Shown: positions 1 to 13,296, counted from the stretch's first letter. The stretch is 64,000 bases of DNA from Zhengitettix transpicula (GCA_037074705.1 CM073594.1:61872509-61936508); one strand, 5' to 3'. Notes: a model not told the origin generated them from the sequence alone. A program made the numbers and translations.

Positions 1-69
1 TGTAGATTTTTATAATGAACATACACACAAATATATATACAAACACAGTGTTTTATTTATTAGAATATA

Positions 70-300
70 CACTGAGACGTAAATTTTTCATTTTTCACAT
101 ATAGAATTATTTATGAGAAAATTTGACGTCTGATTGAAAACAATGAATAAACTTTTGAGTTTTGTCAACTGACTAGTGCACTCGTGTCGCCGCTCTAGGC
201 TCTTCTTCTCAACTGACGAAAGGGACAAGGATCCCAGAAACGTTGTGTAGTATTTATATTATCACTTTTGTCGTCTGAATTGGCTATCTTTCCTATTCAT
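70..300 (+). mobile_element. Penelope-type pLTR fragment, family A, copy 1
   Basis: The stretch matches the terminal repeat that ends the two Penelope-like copies at 22.7 and 47.7 kb: a GTCGC..CTCTAGGCTCTTCTT block, then a CTGACGA box (213-219), a hairpin GGGA (222-225) / TCCC (232-235), a GAAAC box (237-241), and a TTGGCTATCTTTC tail. Bases 75-140 hold the outer end of the same repeat in reverse, so the fragment is partly palindromic. No coding part is attached. It is likely a solo terminal repeat left by deletion or aborted insertion. Confidence 0.75.
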
Positions 301-3300
301 TAAAAGTATTTATCTTCAAATAAATTTTCGCAACCACTTTTAACTTGTAGTTCTTCCTGAAAGGGACTTTTGTTGCAATTTGCGACAGGTTAAGAAATAT
401 ACTAAATACACTGTGTGCTTAAAATCACTATTAAAGGATCTTTAAACGCATTCAGGCCAAATTTAAAAAGATCGTTTCCTTCGTGTAAAATACTAGTCTC
501 CCTTTTTAACGAACTTCAATTCTTCTTTTCCGTGGTATCGTTTGTAACTCCGTGTCTTCAAGTTATTCTCATAATCGTTTAGAGGCCTTTCTTAAAATAT
601 TTACCTTCAATTGAATTTATATTGTGTTAGGCTATTTTATTTTGTAAAGTCACGGAAACAGACGGGATGTTTTTACGAAAGTATAATTAACAAGAAAAAA
701 TTATTGTACGTAAAGAATAATTCCGTGAATAAAATCTAGTGCGATTAAATTGATTTTCCAAGCCTTCGTATTATTTTAAATTGATTTGTTGAAGTGATGT
801 GATTAACAATAATATACATACGCATGATTTATCAACGCAAAATGCCTGTCGGATAGAACAATTTAGTAAATGAGAAAAAACACGCACCATTGTTTATGGT
901 AGAGATAACTCGCCATAGTCTACTTGCTAAAGCGTTCTTCATCGTGTTAATTTCGCCAAACAGTTGAGATTTGTCCTGCACTCGAAAATGTGCGCCACAC
1001 ACACACGACTGACACAATACACTCATTACCCGCAGTGAGTGACCGATAAAGGTAAACGCTTCCTTCCTGAATTATGCATGGCGCGTTCACTTTGCACGAG
1101 CGATGGAAGGCGTAGACACGCAATTCTGTCCGACACATCCCCAATGCAGGCCACAAGGAGAAATATCTCGCAGAGCTGCACTGGAGGAAAGTTCAGCGGT
1201 GGAAAACATGTGTGGGGAAGCATATAAAGTATGTGGAAAGTTTCCTCACGCGTTACATCACAATCTCCTCCCAGAAGTTCTCACTCAATACGAACGAGTA
1301 ACGAGAGGACGTGAGTTTTCAGGCAGCTCTGAAAAAGGAACGCTGGTCTGTTTTATCACCTGGATACTGTCATATTTATATTTAATAATAAATGATTTAT
1401 ATTGCTTAGAAGAAAATGAAAACACGGTGATAGGCATGGATAGAAAACGGTATGAATGTGCAGCTGATTAGATAACAAACGAAGTGACAGATAAAGGATA
1501 AAAGTCTAGGAAGATAGGAGGTATGGAGGAGGCGATACAAACCAAACAAACCAGCTAAAAACGTCTATAGACACACACAAACTTAAATGGGAGATCTGGG
1601 ATAGACGCTCGAGAGCTCGCGTTCAGTGGCTGGCGTTAAATTTATTGACCAAATGCAAACACAAAACTTATTCGGCAGAGTAGTTTTACAGAATTAAGTT
1701 CCATGGTTGTCCCAACTCCCACGTATTAGCTCTGACTGCCTCCTTCAGCCAACAAAGTTGATCAAGAGGTTTCGTTTTCCTTGATATTCACTTTATCTCA
1801 ATTGGTTGAGATTATTTTGGATTTGGTATTGCCTTGATTTATTTATCTTGTTTTTCTCAATTTCCAGTCATTATTTTGATTGTACCAGAAGACTTGCTTA
1901 TCCAACTTGATATATCCTAATGAAGGTTTCAGATCATCTCCCAAGAAAATTGGTGCCGTTTTCGGCTAGGAGGAATCATTTACAAATTCTTACTTTTGAA
2001 CTGATCCAGCTGTATATATGTTTATGAACCGTACGAAAAATAGCGGTTTTTGATAACTGATGGTTTCATTGCTTCGTAACAGATTCGATCGCGATCGTAG
2101 TTGCGCCTTTGGGGTAGTAAAAGCCTGAGGTAGCCTCCCCAAGGTCGTCGTCGTCCAGACAAAGCCCAGACTTTAAGTGGAAGAAATCGGCTCCGTGGAC
2201 ATGGCCGAATCGGCTTTCCGTTTACGGGTGTGCCGTGGCGAACTGGTTGTCGAGGAAATGATTTGGAAGCAGCGGCCCGCTGTCTGGCCGCGCTTTCTCC
2301 TCTGTGCGTGTCTTTAAAGACTGGTTCCACCTGATATACCTCTGACCTACCTTCCACTGCAACAGCACCTCCCAAACTACGCACTGCCTCTTGGAAGTAT
2401 CACTTGATCTGATACACGTTTCCAAATTCTGAAGAAAAGCCGTCGCTGACCATCTCTGGTAGTTGTTACGCTTTATGATGATAATGGAAGAATTTGAATT
2501 CAATTCTACTTTAGAGTATCTAGCGTGATAAGAGTAAACCTAACAGTAAATAAATCGTGATCAGCAAATGGTAAAGTATTCTCAGTGACGATAGTTGTAT
2601 AATGACCCTGTGGGTCAACACAACTCTAGTTCGTAAATAGGGTATTGAGGGCTGGCTAGAAGAAGATAATAATTATTCATTCAGAACCCACTCAAAACTG
2701 TGCCATAATCTTCCCTGTGATATTTTTAATCCGGTGTATTAGCCTCTGATCGTTTGCAAAGTTGGTAGTAATGGAGGTTTCGTCTGCAGCGTGGCTTCTC
2801 TGATTCCCGAAAAGTCACGAAGGAGCAGGGCATTACAACTTTAAGTGGCAGTAAAATATTCCCCCAGAATCAATAGCGAGTGGGGTTGTCTTCTATATTG
2901 TGCGACCCTTGCATGCGATGCCTCTGCCATCTAAATCTCAGCAAGTTCTCTAGAATCGCATTACAATTCTAAGAAAACTACTCCGTTGACAAATGTTGGG
3001 TTCAATAGAATCAAAATTATTCTAATCTAATTTACTTGCAGACATTCCTCAGTTATCAGAGTTGGGTGTTGATGGCAAAGTCTTGTAACCGTGTTTGTAT
3101 TTTCAATTGTTTTTCAGTTATTAACACCCTCGGGAGGAACCCAAAACGCGTTTCAGCCAAATCTGACCATTAGTTTTCTGTCGGCCGTTTGAATAATAAA
3201 TAAGTATTCGTATGTGTCTCAAGCATTGTTCAAAACACGATTGTCTCACAGAAACTTTGACCATCATAGAAACGTGTTAGCAGAGCTCAGCCCATTACAT

Positions 3301-5163
3301 TATTTGAATCAATCAATAACACAGTTTAGAAGAAAAAAAAGTAGTGTTGCTGATTTTCCATATAGGTCCTTTCTTGAAAAATGTAGAAAGGATTTCAAGC
3401 TGATACCTAATATATTATTTGAATTTAAACCAGCTTTGAATGGCAGTTTTCATTGTATTCAGAAGGAATTTGACGTAGGAATATGAAAGGTTTGACTCAC
3501 TTTAACACAGAACCACCAGTTGTTTGAGCCGTTGGCAGATTTTTCATGGCACTTGAAGTGGAGGGATTAAGATTGTTTACAGTGCATTCATCTCCACCAG
3601 ACTTGCCGACTACTACTCTCGTCTAAATTACATCAGTGAAATTCTTCTCGAGCCATTTGTTCAACTCGACGATGGTGGGCCTTTATCCAGACGGAATTCT
3701 AGTAACGCTACGGGATCAAACGTCAGCCCCTTGGGGTCAGCAGCTTCACACAACATCAGCAAAGCAACACTTTATCGTAACAGGAATTAACTCCGAGTAA
3801 ATCAGGGCAGCTGGCAGTGATCAACAGCTGCAAAAGTCACTACGCAAATAGACGTGAATGTAGAATCTCAACGTGCCCGGCTACGACCGCGTTCATTACT
3901 TTGGTGAGAAGAATAACTTTCTGTCAGCATGTGTTATCGGACACTGCAGGTGACTGGAATAATTTTTCGAGGGGGCGTTGAAACAAACGTCACCCCAACG
4001 TGGTCCAGTACTGGAATCCTTCCTTGTAATTGCTTTTATTTAAAGCTGAGATGAAAGATTTCTCAGACTTGTCCAAGTTGACACTAATTGATAGCGTCTG
4101 ATATCGTTCACATGCTTCTTTCCTTTTGATGCATTTTTTATATCCCACTTTCTTTGACTTAGACGCTCCTTTATTCCGACTATAGACGGTTGTTCTATAG
4201 TTATTTGATCCTTAAATTCTGCTGCTGGTCACGGTGGACAATAAAGAGAAATGTACAAGACAGATTTATGGAGAATTATAGAAAACAAGCAATTACAATG
4301 CTGATCGTTTTTGTTCATTCCATGTTCGATTGTTTTAATATCAGGCGAAGGATTTAGGTGGGTCAGTATGATGCCTGAACAATTATAAAAGCTGAAATTA
4401 TTTTTTTCTGTTCGCTTCTGTCCCCATTTATTCATCCATAATCGTCTACCCCTCCTCAAACTTCAGCTTCTATGTGTCTATTTATTACTACAGTGATTAT
4501 ATGCCCGGTGGCAGTTTTCAAAATGAGATTAGTCCCACCCATTTCATCCAACCCATCAAACTCAACATCACCAGTGAACCCTCATAGCCCAACAATGTAT
4601 GCCCCTCAGACAAACAAATTAAGATGCCAAATTTAGGTTAATTGCTGGATTAACCTAATTACCATGGTCCCATGTTAATTATCTACATAATTTAAATTGT
4701 ATATACTGTAACTACATTTAACCTACTGATAATCTTGGATAAAAGTTTTGTCTAATAAATTATTTAAAAAAGGAGGGCAAGAGAAAAAACAATAATAATA
4801 ATATCAAGTAAATCCTTCAGAGACGGCAATTTTATTCACCTCGCTCTGTTCTATTTCTTAACAAATAGCTAACTTAATTTCTGCACTTTTTCTTTCTTAG
4901 GGAAAGTCTCTAGTACCTTTGCAGGTTAAACATTCCAGGTCTTTGTTGACCTTCTTACGAAGGAATATTTACCCACATCCGTTCTTTGTTCCATTTCCTT
5001 TACTTTCTTATACACTATTTCCAAAGAATCTCAAAAGTTTCCTAAGTAATTCTGTGATACACAATTTTATTTGACAATTATTAATTCTAAATTTCTGTCG
5101 CCAACAGTATATTGCTATTATTATTCCCAAAGAAAATGTTGATCCAAAGACAATAATTTAAAT
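301..5163. other. gene-free AT-rich stretch
   Basis: I see no gene or repeat that I recognise. The longest open frames are 122 codons (1103-1471, plus), 120 codons (2022-2384, minus) and 90 codons (3214-3486, plus). None shows a domain, a signal peptide or a repeat pattern, and frames of this size are expected by chance. Bases 2090-2400 are richer in GC than the surroundings. An unrecognised exon cannot be excluded. Confidence 0.5.
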
Positions 5164-5604
5164 GTGTTGACATTTACCTGGACCACATGCTGTGGCTGGT
5201 CGAACACAGTGCTTTGTAAGGTCACACGCCTCGTGTGTTTGACACTTCTCTAAAGCCGTACTGTTGAACTATTTAATGATAAAGTACAAACACAAATTTG
5301 AAATATCAACGAAGCCTGTTCCGCCGTTTTTGAGTTATTCCAGTTGAAAGAGACTGAAAAATTAGATGTTAAAGCAATGTAACGCATTTTTTTTATTTTT
5401 CTTGTTTCGTCTTCTTCACTTATAATTTCTTCATCATTTTTCCGTTTCTATTTTCCTCTCTGTACTCGCCTGAGTTATGCTTTGCGTGTTGTGAGTATGT
5501 AGACTCTCGCGGTAGGCGACATCCGGCCGGCAGGTGTCGACATTTACCGGGAGCACATGCTTTGGCTGGTCGAACACATTGCTTTGTAATGTCACACGCC
5601 TCAT
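5164..5604. repeat. Diverged direct repeat, about 70 bp, 370 bp apart
   Basis: Bases 5164-5234 and 5534-5604 align without gaps at about 90% identity (7 differences in 71). Both contain TGGCTGGTCGAACACA and GTCACACGCCTC. The spacer is AT-rich and not itself repeated. This could be a segmental duplication or two ends of an unrecognised element. Confidence 0.8.
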
Positions 5605-8600
5605 TCGCGCACCTTAAATGTCATTCCCCCTCTAGTTGGGCGGGTGTCAACTGCAGTAGGAGCTGTCCGCTAGGAATAGATCGCTCCCAGAATGGACCAG
5701 CGCCGCTCCAGGCAAGGTCGATATCCAATATGCCGGAACGCGGCTCCAGGGACGGTCCTCCTCATTGGGACTCACCTTCGTTACCAGGAACCAAAGAGCT
5801 CAGCATCTTCTTAATAAATTTCCAAAATGTTAAAACGAGGACAAACTTCAAATACTAAATTAGATGAGCAAGGCTGGACAAGGGCCAGCGGTTTTCCTTG
5901 GAAACATTTTCAATTATCTACCCAGATAATAATCGTTTGTAAGGGAAGACATGCAGAAACAATGTATTGAAAATCGTTTTATTACCAACAAATGTCATTG
6001 TAACATTTTCAGCTCAACATTGCCGATTATCCCACCACTTCATTGAATAGTCGTGGTAATGATGTAGGTAAATGTGTTAATTATTTCTTACTTAAGTAAA
6101 TGATCTGGCAAAATAATAGTGGTAGCGTAACCAGGTTTTTTTTAAATTGTTACTGTTAAATGTTAATGTAATGATTTTCAGTTCCGTTTGGATTGTTATG
6201 GATATATTCCAGTTTGGTCGAACGCGTTTAGTTTCAAAAGCGCGGATAGAATTTCTAGGGCTAGGCTGATCCAAACTGGTGGGTGAGCAAAAAGATCAGC
6301 TTGTCCGAAGAACTAGCAAGTTCGTCCCTGAATCCTTGCCGGCAGCATTTAAGTCAGTTCTTCTACAATGCATTTCGCTCCTCAGACCGGAAGATGTCCA
6401 AAACCTGCAGCTTTTATCCAAAATTTTGTTAGACAAAGACCGTTACGGCTGATGTCTCTGTGGGAAAACTGAGTTCCGATCGTTCACCAGACTAGCTGAG
6501 AACTAGGATCACTGATGTGAGAAAATCAGGGTTTCTTCATTCCAGATCAACCCACCACCGATCACTTTTGAGAGATTATTAAAACCTTTCATCTTGCTCC
6601 GTGTTTCGATCGAGTACCTGAAAGCTGCCAACATTTGCTCACCTGGACAAGTTATCGACCGTCAGCCTTACATCGGGGTTAGCGGGTCACTGGAGGGATG
6701 TGCTTCTAAAAGGGAGGCCACGGTCGCGTCTACGTGGTCGATAATTGTGTTCAGAAGACCGACTAAAGCAGACTATCTACGTTGCGAAGATTTAACTTCG
6801 TTCTATTGAGATAGGCAATACATAACCTACGACAATCGAGGTTCATTGCCTCTCTAGATTGAAGTGGCCTTTGGAGTTCAATGACGTTGTTATTATAGCA
6901 TTTCCGCATCTCGCTTACTGCTAAGAGCAACATTCGTCGGAATGGCCAGCCGGTTTTAATCAACTGCGTTACGTAATTAGTCAGCCTGCTGGGATGGCTC
7001 ACTTCTTTGCCTTTCAGAGATACTAAAAATAATTAAGTGGCCCAAATCGGTCAAAGAACATAAAAGGCAAACAATTTTACCAAGTGTACCAGTTAAATTA
7101 TCATCGGCAATTCACCAGAATCTTTTGTTGAAGCCATTTTATTTTTGCAGTACACGTAGGTCTATTGTAAGAGTTCCCGCGTCAGTCTCTTGACCACCAC
7201 TGTTGTTTCACTTGTGGAAGATCGGTGTCGACCAGTCAAGAATACTGTCGATCACATCCACTGGATCCACTAGCTAAGATCCAAGTTATGGGGAATAAAT
7301 TGCGTCCGCTTTTTATTATCGTTCTTCAGAAGTTGATGCCAATTAAAAAGTAACGGTTACGATGGATCTTGTGATTCAGATCTCGTATCGTTTTAGTATT
7401 AGTGACTCTAAATGAAGCAAATCTTGAAGTTTGAACCTCTGGTTCCACCAGTATCACTTTTATCCTGGAAAATGAAGCCTGGAACACTTTTCACTTAGCT
7501 CACATGACCCCAAAAATTGTCTTTTGTTTTATATATTAATTTGTGCGACGACATACTGTGATCTATTTTCGTTGGTCGCGAGAGTACCAGAGCCTGAAGT
7601 TGTGTCTAAAGCATTGTCTTGGTCCTGAGGAAGGGAAACGCGATAAGCTTCCTGGTTCTGCCACATGATCAATCGCGCGACAAATCGGCCTGTGTTACCA
7701 TCGCGGATAACCTCGACCCAGTTTTGGCTTAACGAAGCGGCAACTTAGCTGTACCACAAGCCGAAACGAGTCGGAAAAGTACTGGGGAGGGGGTAATTCA
7801 TGAGGAAGAAAGTAAAAGCTGTCCCCCCGGCGGCTATTCTACCGTGGACTTTTGGCTCATGGCCTAACACTTCATTAAAATGGGTTTGATTTCCCCGCTG
7901 TGGTCGTTAAAGTCGCCAAAGTTTGTCATTCTAACATAATATTTTACGGTAAATGTCTCGTAATGTCCGTAAATGACTTTTTTTTATTTTCTTCAAAGTT
8001 ATCAGCAAGTAAATAAAGTTTCATTTGCTTAACAATATATCTTGTATCGTCTTCAGACACTTCTGCTTAATGAACTTATCTGTTGTCCCAGTTTTTATCG
8101 AGATGTTTGTCTCATATCTTTTCAAAGAATTTATAGGCCAAATAGATAACAACGGTGTCTTCACGTGTGTGGAATATGATTATTTAGTCTGGGATTGATC
8201 GTGGGGAAAGGTTTTCATTGGTACGCAAGAACATGGTTGACTTCTCAGAAAAATGCATATCATCGTTTACATTCTCCTCGCACGTTCTGCTCAGTCCCGA
8301 GTGCAACTCCTTTTTATCGAGTCTGATGCTACAATGGATGTCTTAGTTCGTATTTTTTGGCTTGAAGTTTCTTATCGCTAAATTCACTTATATTCGCAAT
8401 TTAATGGACGACTACTATATCAGTTTTAGTTGCGTAATACAATAATTTAATCAATGATTGATAACTGACAAAGCTTGATATCTTTGACAACGTGAGCGAA
8501 ACCAGGGTACTTAATTATTTAACCTGGTGTTTCTGAAAAATTATTACAATAATATATCCGTTTGGCAGTAGAACCACAGGTTTAGTAACCACACTTGTTG

Positions 8601-8699
8601 TCTTGGTACAAAATTCGCACGTAAAAAACAGTTACTTCTCCCAGATACAGGATATCCGTGCCTCGCTTCGGTGTTTTATAAAATCCTGACATAACTGTG
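5605..8699. other. gene-free stretch
   Basis: Nothing I can name. Open frames are at most 98 codons (5562-5858, plus) and have no recognisable motif. Composition is mixed, with a GC-rich patch at 7660-7870. No microsatellite or recognised repeat. Confidence 0.5.
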
Positions 8700-8905
8700 T
8701 TGCGAAGCAGAGCCTAGAGCGACACAACTGTGTCAGCTGACGAGTGCAGTTGTGTCGCGCTAGGCCCTTCTTAACACCTGAGGAAAGGAACAAGGATCTT
8801 AGAAACGTTGTGTGGTATTTATATTATCACTTATTTTGTCTGTATTTGGCTATCTTTCTTATTATTTTTCAATCAGACGTAAATTTCTTCACTTATAACT
8901 GTGTT
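8700..8905 (+). mobile_element. Penelope-type pLTR fragment, family A, copy 2
   Basis: It has the same block order as the copy at 70-300: CTCTAGGC-like block, CTGAGGA box (8778-8784), short hairpin, GAAAC box (8802-8806), TTGGCTATCTTTC, and the terminal TCAATCAGACGTAAAT. It begins with an inverted copy of its own 5' part: 8710-8730 reads as the reverse complement of 8746-8766. Two pLTR starts therefore face each other around a 15-base spacer. No reverse transcriptase is attached. Confidence 0.75.
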
Positions 8906-8983
8906 GCGTTGTCACTCTGCTGAAGTCTATCCTCCTCCATCAACTTGAAACACTTAACAATATAATATTCTGATATATATTAA

Positions 8984-9950
8984 AACTAGCTGAGTGCTAG
9001 ACGTTTCCCGGGTATTTCTTTACATTAAGCCGGAGTAGGAATTAATTCTTGGTAAACATTTCATTTAACCAGCGCCACTGTTTGGAACATTTTCCCTATT
9101 TACATAACCCTCCCCGACCTAACCCCTCGGCATCCAACTCCAAATAAGGAGAAAATTGGCCACCACAAAATTCTGATTTAATAAGAAAACAATTCACGCA
9201 ATTCAACGAATTCATTAGCAAAATAAACTTCGAAAAATTACAACAGATATAATTTTTGGGGGGGCGGGGGGAGGGGGAAACTCACAAGTAAATAAATAAA
9301 AGATCCCAAATTACCGTTTAGTAAATAAAGGAAACCCTACACGTGTAGTATTACTATGTATTGAATCATGTGGAGAATCCCCCCCCCCCATAAAAACACG
9401 ACATTGACGTACTCTTCTACTACTTAAAAAAATGTCCGAAAAATCATGACGAATTAAAACACTCATCGACCCCGAAAACTAAATATTTGAAGCTAAAATC
9501 TGCCGTTTTTACATGTTTTAAAATTACTCCCTCACCCCCATACATGCCAAGCGCTGATATGCAACTTAACTGACGTAGTGAATGTCAGAATTAATCTCAT
9601 TGACTTGTGTAATCCTGGATTTGACACAAATCTCGTTTGTTTCGCGTTCTTTTTATGTAACGCTCCTCCACCCCGTCCCTTATTGGTGCTTTAAGGGGGT
9701 GAAATTATACACTAAAAACATCTCCGTAGAAACTATTCATCACATCAACCCCGAAAAGTAATTAATCGACGCTAATATCCGCCGTTCTAGCATGTTTTTA
9801 ATTTTCACTCCCGTTCACCCCTTGGGAGCTGTCTTACGCTTCGAAAACCCGACAGAAACCACCACAACTCCCCAAAGTTTCATCGCAATCGGGTGAATGG
9901 TTTAGGAGTGCATTGACAGACAGTCACGTATACATTTTTATATATAAAGA
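8984..9950. mobile_element. Element H, copy 1: ACTAGCTG-ended, internally repetitive
   Basis: It starts with ACTAGCTGAG..CCCGGG and ends with a block (about 9878-9950) containing TTTCATCGCAATCGGGTG, GACAGACAG and a TATATA tail. That end type is common in interspersed repeats of arthropods. Inside, a module of roughly 90 bp recurs (about 9460-9545 and 9730-9825), each with CCCGAAAA, a CTGCCGTT/CCGCCGTT core and a pyrimidine-rich CACCCC end. There are homopolymer runs of G near 9260 and C near 9385. No open frame. The class is uncertain: it may be a non-autonomous LINE- or Helitron-linked family. Confidence 0.55.
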
Positions 9951-10091
9951 AATGCATAATCATTCTAGTGTGATAGTAATTCAGTTTTTTACAGGAAAAG
10001 GCTGAGAATGAAAGGGTTGGACGTATTTTGGCAATTATTTTAGATGAGTTGGAGTTTGAAATGCTACAAATGACAAGCTTGCCCCATGAGA

Positions 10092-10680
10092 CGATTTTTT
10101 TTTCAATAATTCAATTTATTTAATTATTTTTAAAACTGAAAATACGACCATATGCAGGCGTGGATATAAGGCGTAAAGTAATAAAATAGTACAGATAATA
10201 CATAATTAAGATTATATATTTGGGTTACAATGAAAAAATTCATTTAATGAATAGAAAGGATTTTCAATTAACCATTTTTTAATTGCGTTTTTGAACACAT
10301 TTAATCGTATGGTATGGGCATCCTTGAGTAATCTATTAAACAGATCAATTGAGATCCAATGAAACCACAGTTTAGTCTTACTTAATCTTACATTCGGAGT
10401 CACAATGTGATAATAAAACCAGTAGGATAGTCATGATTGTGGAGAATTACTTAAGTTCATCTGCATAGTTATCAGAGATTTATAAATATACTGATTAATC
10501 ACAGTAATTATATTTAATTTAACAAATAATGGTCTACAGTGATCATTATATTTGGAACCCAAGATTATTCGTATCGCTTTTTTGTGTATAATAAGGATTT
10601 TTACTACCATATGTGTATACCGTAAGATTAAAAGATGCGTGGTAAGAATGTAGTAGATAATTAAGGGAAACGTACTTCCT
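10092..10680 (-). pseudogene. 3' end of a CR1/L2/Jockey-group LINE reverse-transcriptase ORF
   Basis: Read on the minus strand, this is the C-terminal region of a non-LTR retrotransposon ORF2. The segment containing HKKAIRIILG and HCRPLFVK is the block that follows the reverse-transcriptase domain in CR1/L2/Jockey-group elements (LxxxQKKAIRII..DHCxPLF). It is followed in another frame by an open stretch (10212-10403) with KLWFHWISIDLFNRLL and KNAIKKWLIENPFYSLNEFF, the terminal motif of the same family. The frame is broken by shifts and stops. The element is heavily 5'-truncated, and the catalytic FADD box is absent. Its 3' end on the minus strand runs into an A-rich tail near 10092. The clade is not resolved. 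Confidence 0.85.
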
Positions 10681-10751
10681 CAATTGTCGCAATGGATATT
10701 AGGCACGAGATAGTTTAGAGCTCTACCTTCATACCGTGTGTGGCGTCATTT

Positions 10752-10762
10752 CCCCCCCCCCC
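10752..10762. repeat. Poly-C tract
   Basis: Uninterrupted run of 11 C. It sits between the LINE tail and the repeat cluster that follows. Confidence 0.95.
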
Positions 10763-10943
10763 TCGGGTAAGTATAGACTGTATGTATCAAGAAAATCTTT
10801 GGTTAATGTTTACAGCGCAGAAAGGTTATAAAGTGGGGCGGAATTAGACTTAAAATCTTCGCAAGGATTCAGTCACGGCCATTTGTAATGCTTCGAAAGT
10901 CAGTGTGTTCTTGTTGGCGATCCAAAAAAATTGTTATTTACAT

Positions 10944-11360
10944 TTACAAGGCGGTTAATGCCAGAATGGGCTATCCCACATTTTTGGCAAAAACTATGTA
11001 ACTCGGGTTTAGTGAAGTCTGTGTCCATATTCTCAATGCCCCAGAGTGGTCTGAGTGTAGTTTATTCAACGCTCAGAAAGAATTCTGTGATAGACGATGA
11101 CATAAATGTGAAGCAAATTGACCTTGATATTACATTTTCGTGGCACCGACTATAAGATCATTAATTACTTCCTAGGGATAAGAGAAATAGCTAGTATAAT
11201 TTTGAATGTCTTGGATTTTTGTCTTGTTTGGCACATTTTTGTACACTTTATTTTTATAATCAAGCCAACTTTATTTTTTCGTGTATAAAAAAATCTCAAA
11301 TAGGTTCAGAAAGGGGATAGTCGACCCTGGCATTAACCGCCTCAGTTGTAATTTATTATT
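10944..11360. repeat. Inverted repeat around GGCATTAACCGCC
   Basis: Bases 10946-10984 (AAGGCGGTTAATGCCAGAAT..) are the imperfect reverse complement of 11314-11352 (GGATAGTCGACCCTGGCATT..). The arms are about 38 bp with a spacer of about 330 bp. The right arm overlaps the end of the repeat at 11118-11292, so at least two elements are interleaved here. Confidence 0.65.
11118..11292 (+). repeat. Repeat J, copy 1
   Basis: Starts TTGACCTTGATATTACATTT and ends GTGTATAAAAAAAT. It matches 12359-12520 over its length with small gaps, and an inverted partial copy sits at 12235-12275. No coding potential. Confidence 0.75.
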
Positions 11361-11579
11361 TGTATAGGAACATAACGCGAGCAGACGTTCCTTGCTTGCC
11401 GAAAGGACAGAACATTTTTTTCCGTAGTATGCCAATTGCTTAATAACCCAAAGTTCAGTATTTGAAGGGAAAAACATAGATAAAAAGAATAGCCGTGGCA
11501 GCAACACTGTAAATTTATAATGTAAAAATGTCAGGAAAAAAGTTGAATGAAAAATTACAATTTTTTCCTATAAAACTGT

Positions 11580-12165
11580 TTAACATCAAATTAGGACCTC
11601 TTCAGGTAAAAACACAATTTGGGGATACCTTTTTTAAAAAAGTTCAATTATCTACATTTTGATGCAATGCGTAGAATATCGCGTTATATCTATAATTAAT
11701 GTAAATTAAATATTGCAGAGATGAAAAGATAAGTACGAAACTTACATTCAATATCAAAAACATGTAATTAAAATAATGCTTCATAATTAATAAATATCAA
11801 CAAGAAAGTTATTTTAAATTAGAGGTGGTTTTTTTTGTAGTGTGGCAACATAAACTGTGGAAAAATTATGTAAACAACTAAATAATGGAAAGTTATATGG
11901 TTGAGTTAAGTATCCGAAAAAGTTGACTATTAGACATACGTAGACATATATTAATGTCCTTGTTATGAGATCAGATATGAAGCATTTCGCTCTAGAAAAG
12001 GAATTGCTCTCCTCATCCAAAATTTTAAGATTGTCCTTATCAATCTTATGATTATCAAAGAAAACAGAATGTTTCAAATTGGAATTTTTAATGCTCGTTT
12101 TGTTTGTCCTATACAACAAAATTTACACTGTGAATTTATCCTACCATAGACAAAAAAATTTAAGA
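11580..12165 (-). pseudogene. Penelope-like element remnant: GIY-YIG endonuclease tail
   Basis: On the minus strand a CxxC-type block precedes CIGQTKR (12095-12115), which fits the YxGQTxR core of the GIY-YIG domain in Penelope-like elements. A frame change follows, then an open frame with HSVFFDNHKIDKDNLKILDE, which fits the downstream part of the same domain (..H..ENNHxIDxxNxKILDxE). The reading continues without a recognisable domain to a degenerate CTGAAGAGG box near 11595-11610. No reverse transcriptase is attached. It is more diverged than the copies at 22.7 and 47.0 kb and probably belongs to another subfamily. Certainly inactive. Confidence 0.65.
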
Positions 12166-12179
12166 GTGTTAGTTCTGTT

Positions 12180-12520
12180 CGGTTAATTATAAAAGTAATG
12201 ATTTACTTATTGGGGATAAGTCTAAATAATTTATTCTATAGTCTGCGCCATGAAAATGTAATACCAAAGTCACAGAGTCTTCCGACTACGTTGCCAAATA
12301 TGTACTAGTAGTGAGGGAGGGTGCACAATCAGGCAATACCGCTGGACGAGTTAGCTACTTGACCTTGATATTACATTTTCGTGGCACCGACTATTATAAT
12401 TATTAATTATTTTCTGGGGATAAGACAAATAGTTGTAATAATTTTGGATGTCTGATTTTTGTCTTAACCGTTAAGTTTGGGAAATTTTTTGAACATTTTA
12501 TTTTTACGTGTATAAAAAAA
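12180..12520. repeat. Repeat J, copy 2, with inverted left arm (foldback)
   Basis: Bases 12359-12520 repeat 11118-11292 in the same direction. Bases 12241-12275 (GCGCCATGAAAATGTAATAC..) are the reverse complement of 12358-12392, so the copy forms a hairpin with a loop of about 85 bp. Both arms continue into a GGGGATAAG block. This looks like a small MITE-type foldback element whose copy at 11.1 kb has lost the left arm. Confidence 0.65.
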
Positions 12521-13296
12521 TATGTCTGTAGTTTATGAACTGAAGTTGATCGCCTGTCAACGAGGTGTTTTGGTGGCGTGGCGTGTGTACACAGACCTTT
12601 TCGGCAAATTTCAGCGTTCGTGCTCTCCTCTTGGAGCAATCGATACCATAGCTTGTAGCGGCTGTGGAGACGAAGCCAGACATAGTATGGAAATTTAGCG
12701 CGCTATTAAAAGTCCCGCCTCGTAAATCAGAAGTTTCCAGGGCGCAATGTCACGGCTGCGCTCAGAGGCCAAAATGACCTTGCTTTTGCCTCTACCACTC
12801 GGGGAATCCAAATTTAATGTCTGGAGGAGACGCTGAATCGTCGAGGCTATTAAATATCGTGTCTGTTAAAGGGACTCGTCATGAGTTGCATTCTGAAATT
12901 TTGATTCAACCTGGAATTGAACGAGTGCCTTTCCGGGGCATTATTTCAGTATTAATTAGGCTTTGATCACACCCCCATAGTCTGTGTAGAGAAGTCAAGA
13001 ATTTCAAGCCGTTGAGTGAGCCATGTCATCAATCCAAATATTGATTTTACGTTTTTTCTGAGTATTGTATCAAACATATGCACTTCAGTCGTATGGCAAT
13101 CAATCTGTTCAAGAAAAAAAATGAAATAGGAAAAAAAAAATATCTTTAAGGCTCTACCTGTTCTGGAATATTTGGTCAAAAATGGAAGAAATATAAAAAA
13201 AACTAAAAGACTAATTAAATAGACTTACGCATTTTTGTTAATTTTTTTTACTATTACAAGAAAATCACGAGATTTTATTACGATTTAGTTCTCTGT
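12521..13296. other. gene-free stretch
   Basis: Bases 12540-12900 are moderately GC-rich and look unique; the rest is AT-rich. Open frames are 78 and 70 codons (both minus) without motifs. Nothing further seen. Confidence 0.5.

Noticed and set aside
1103..1471. 122-codon open frame as a gene
   Set aside because: No domain, signal or repeat evidence, no splice or promoter context; length is within chance for 64 kb in six frames.
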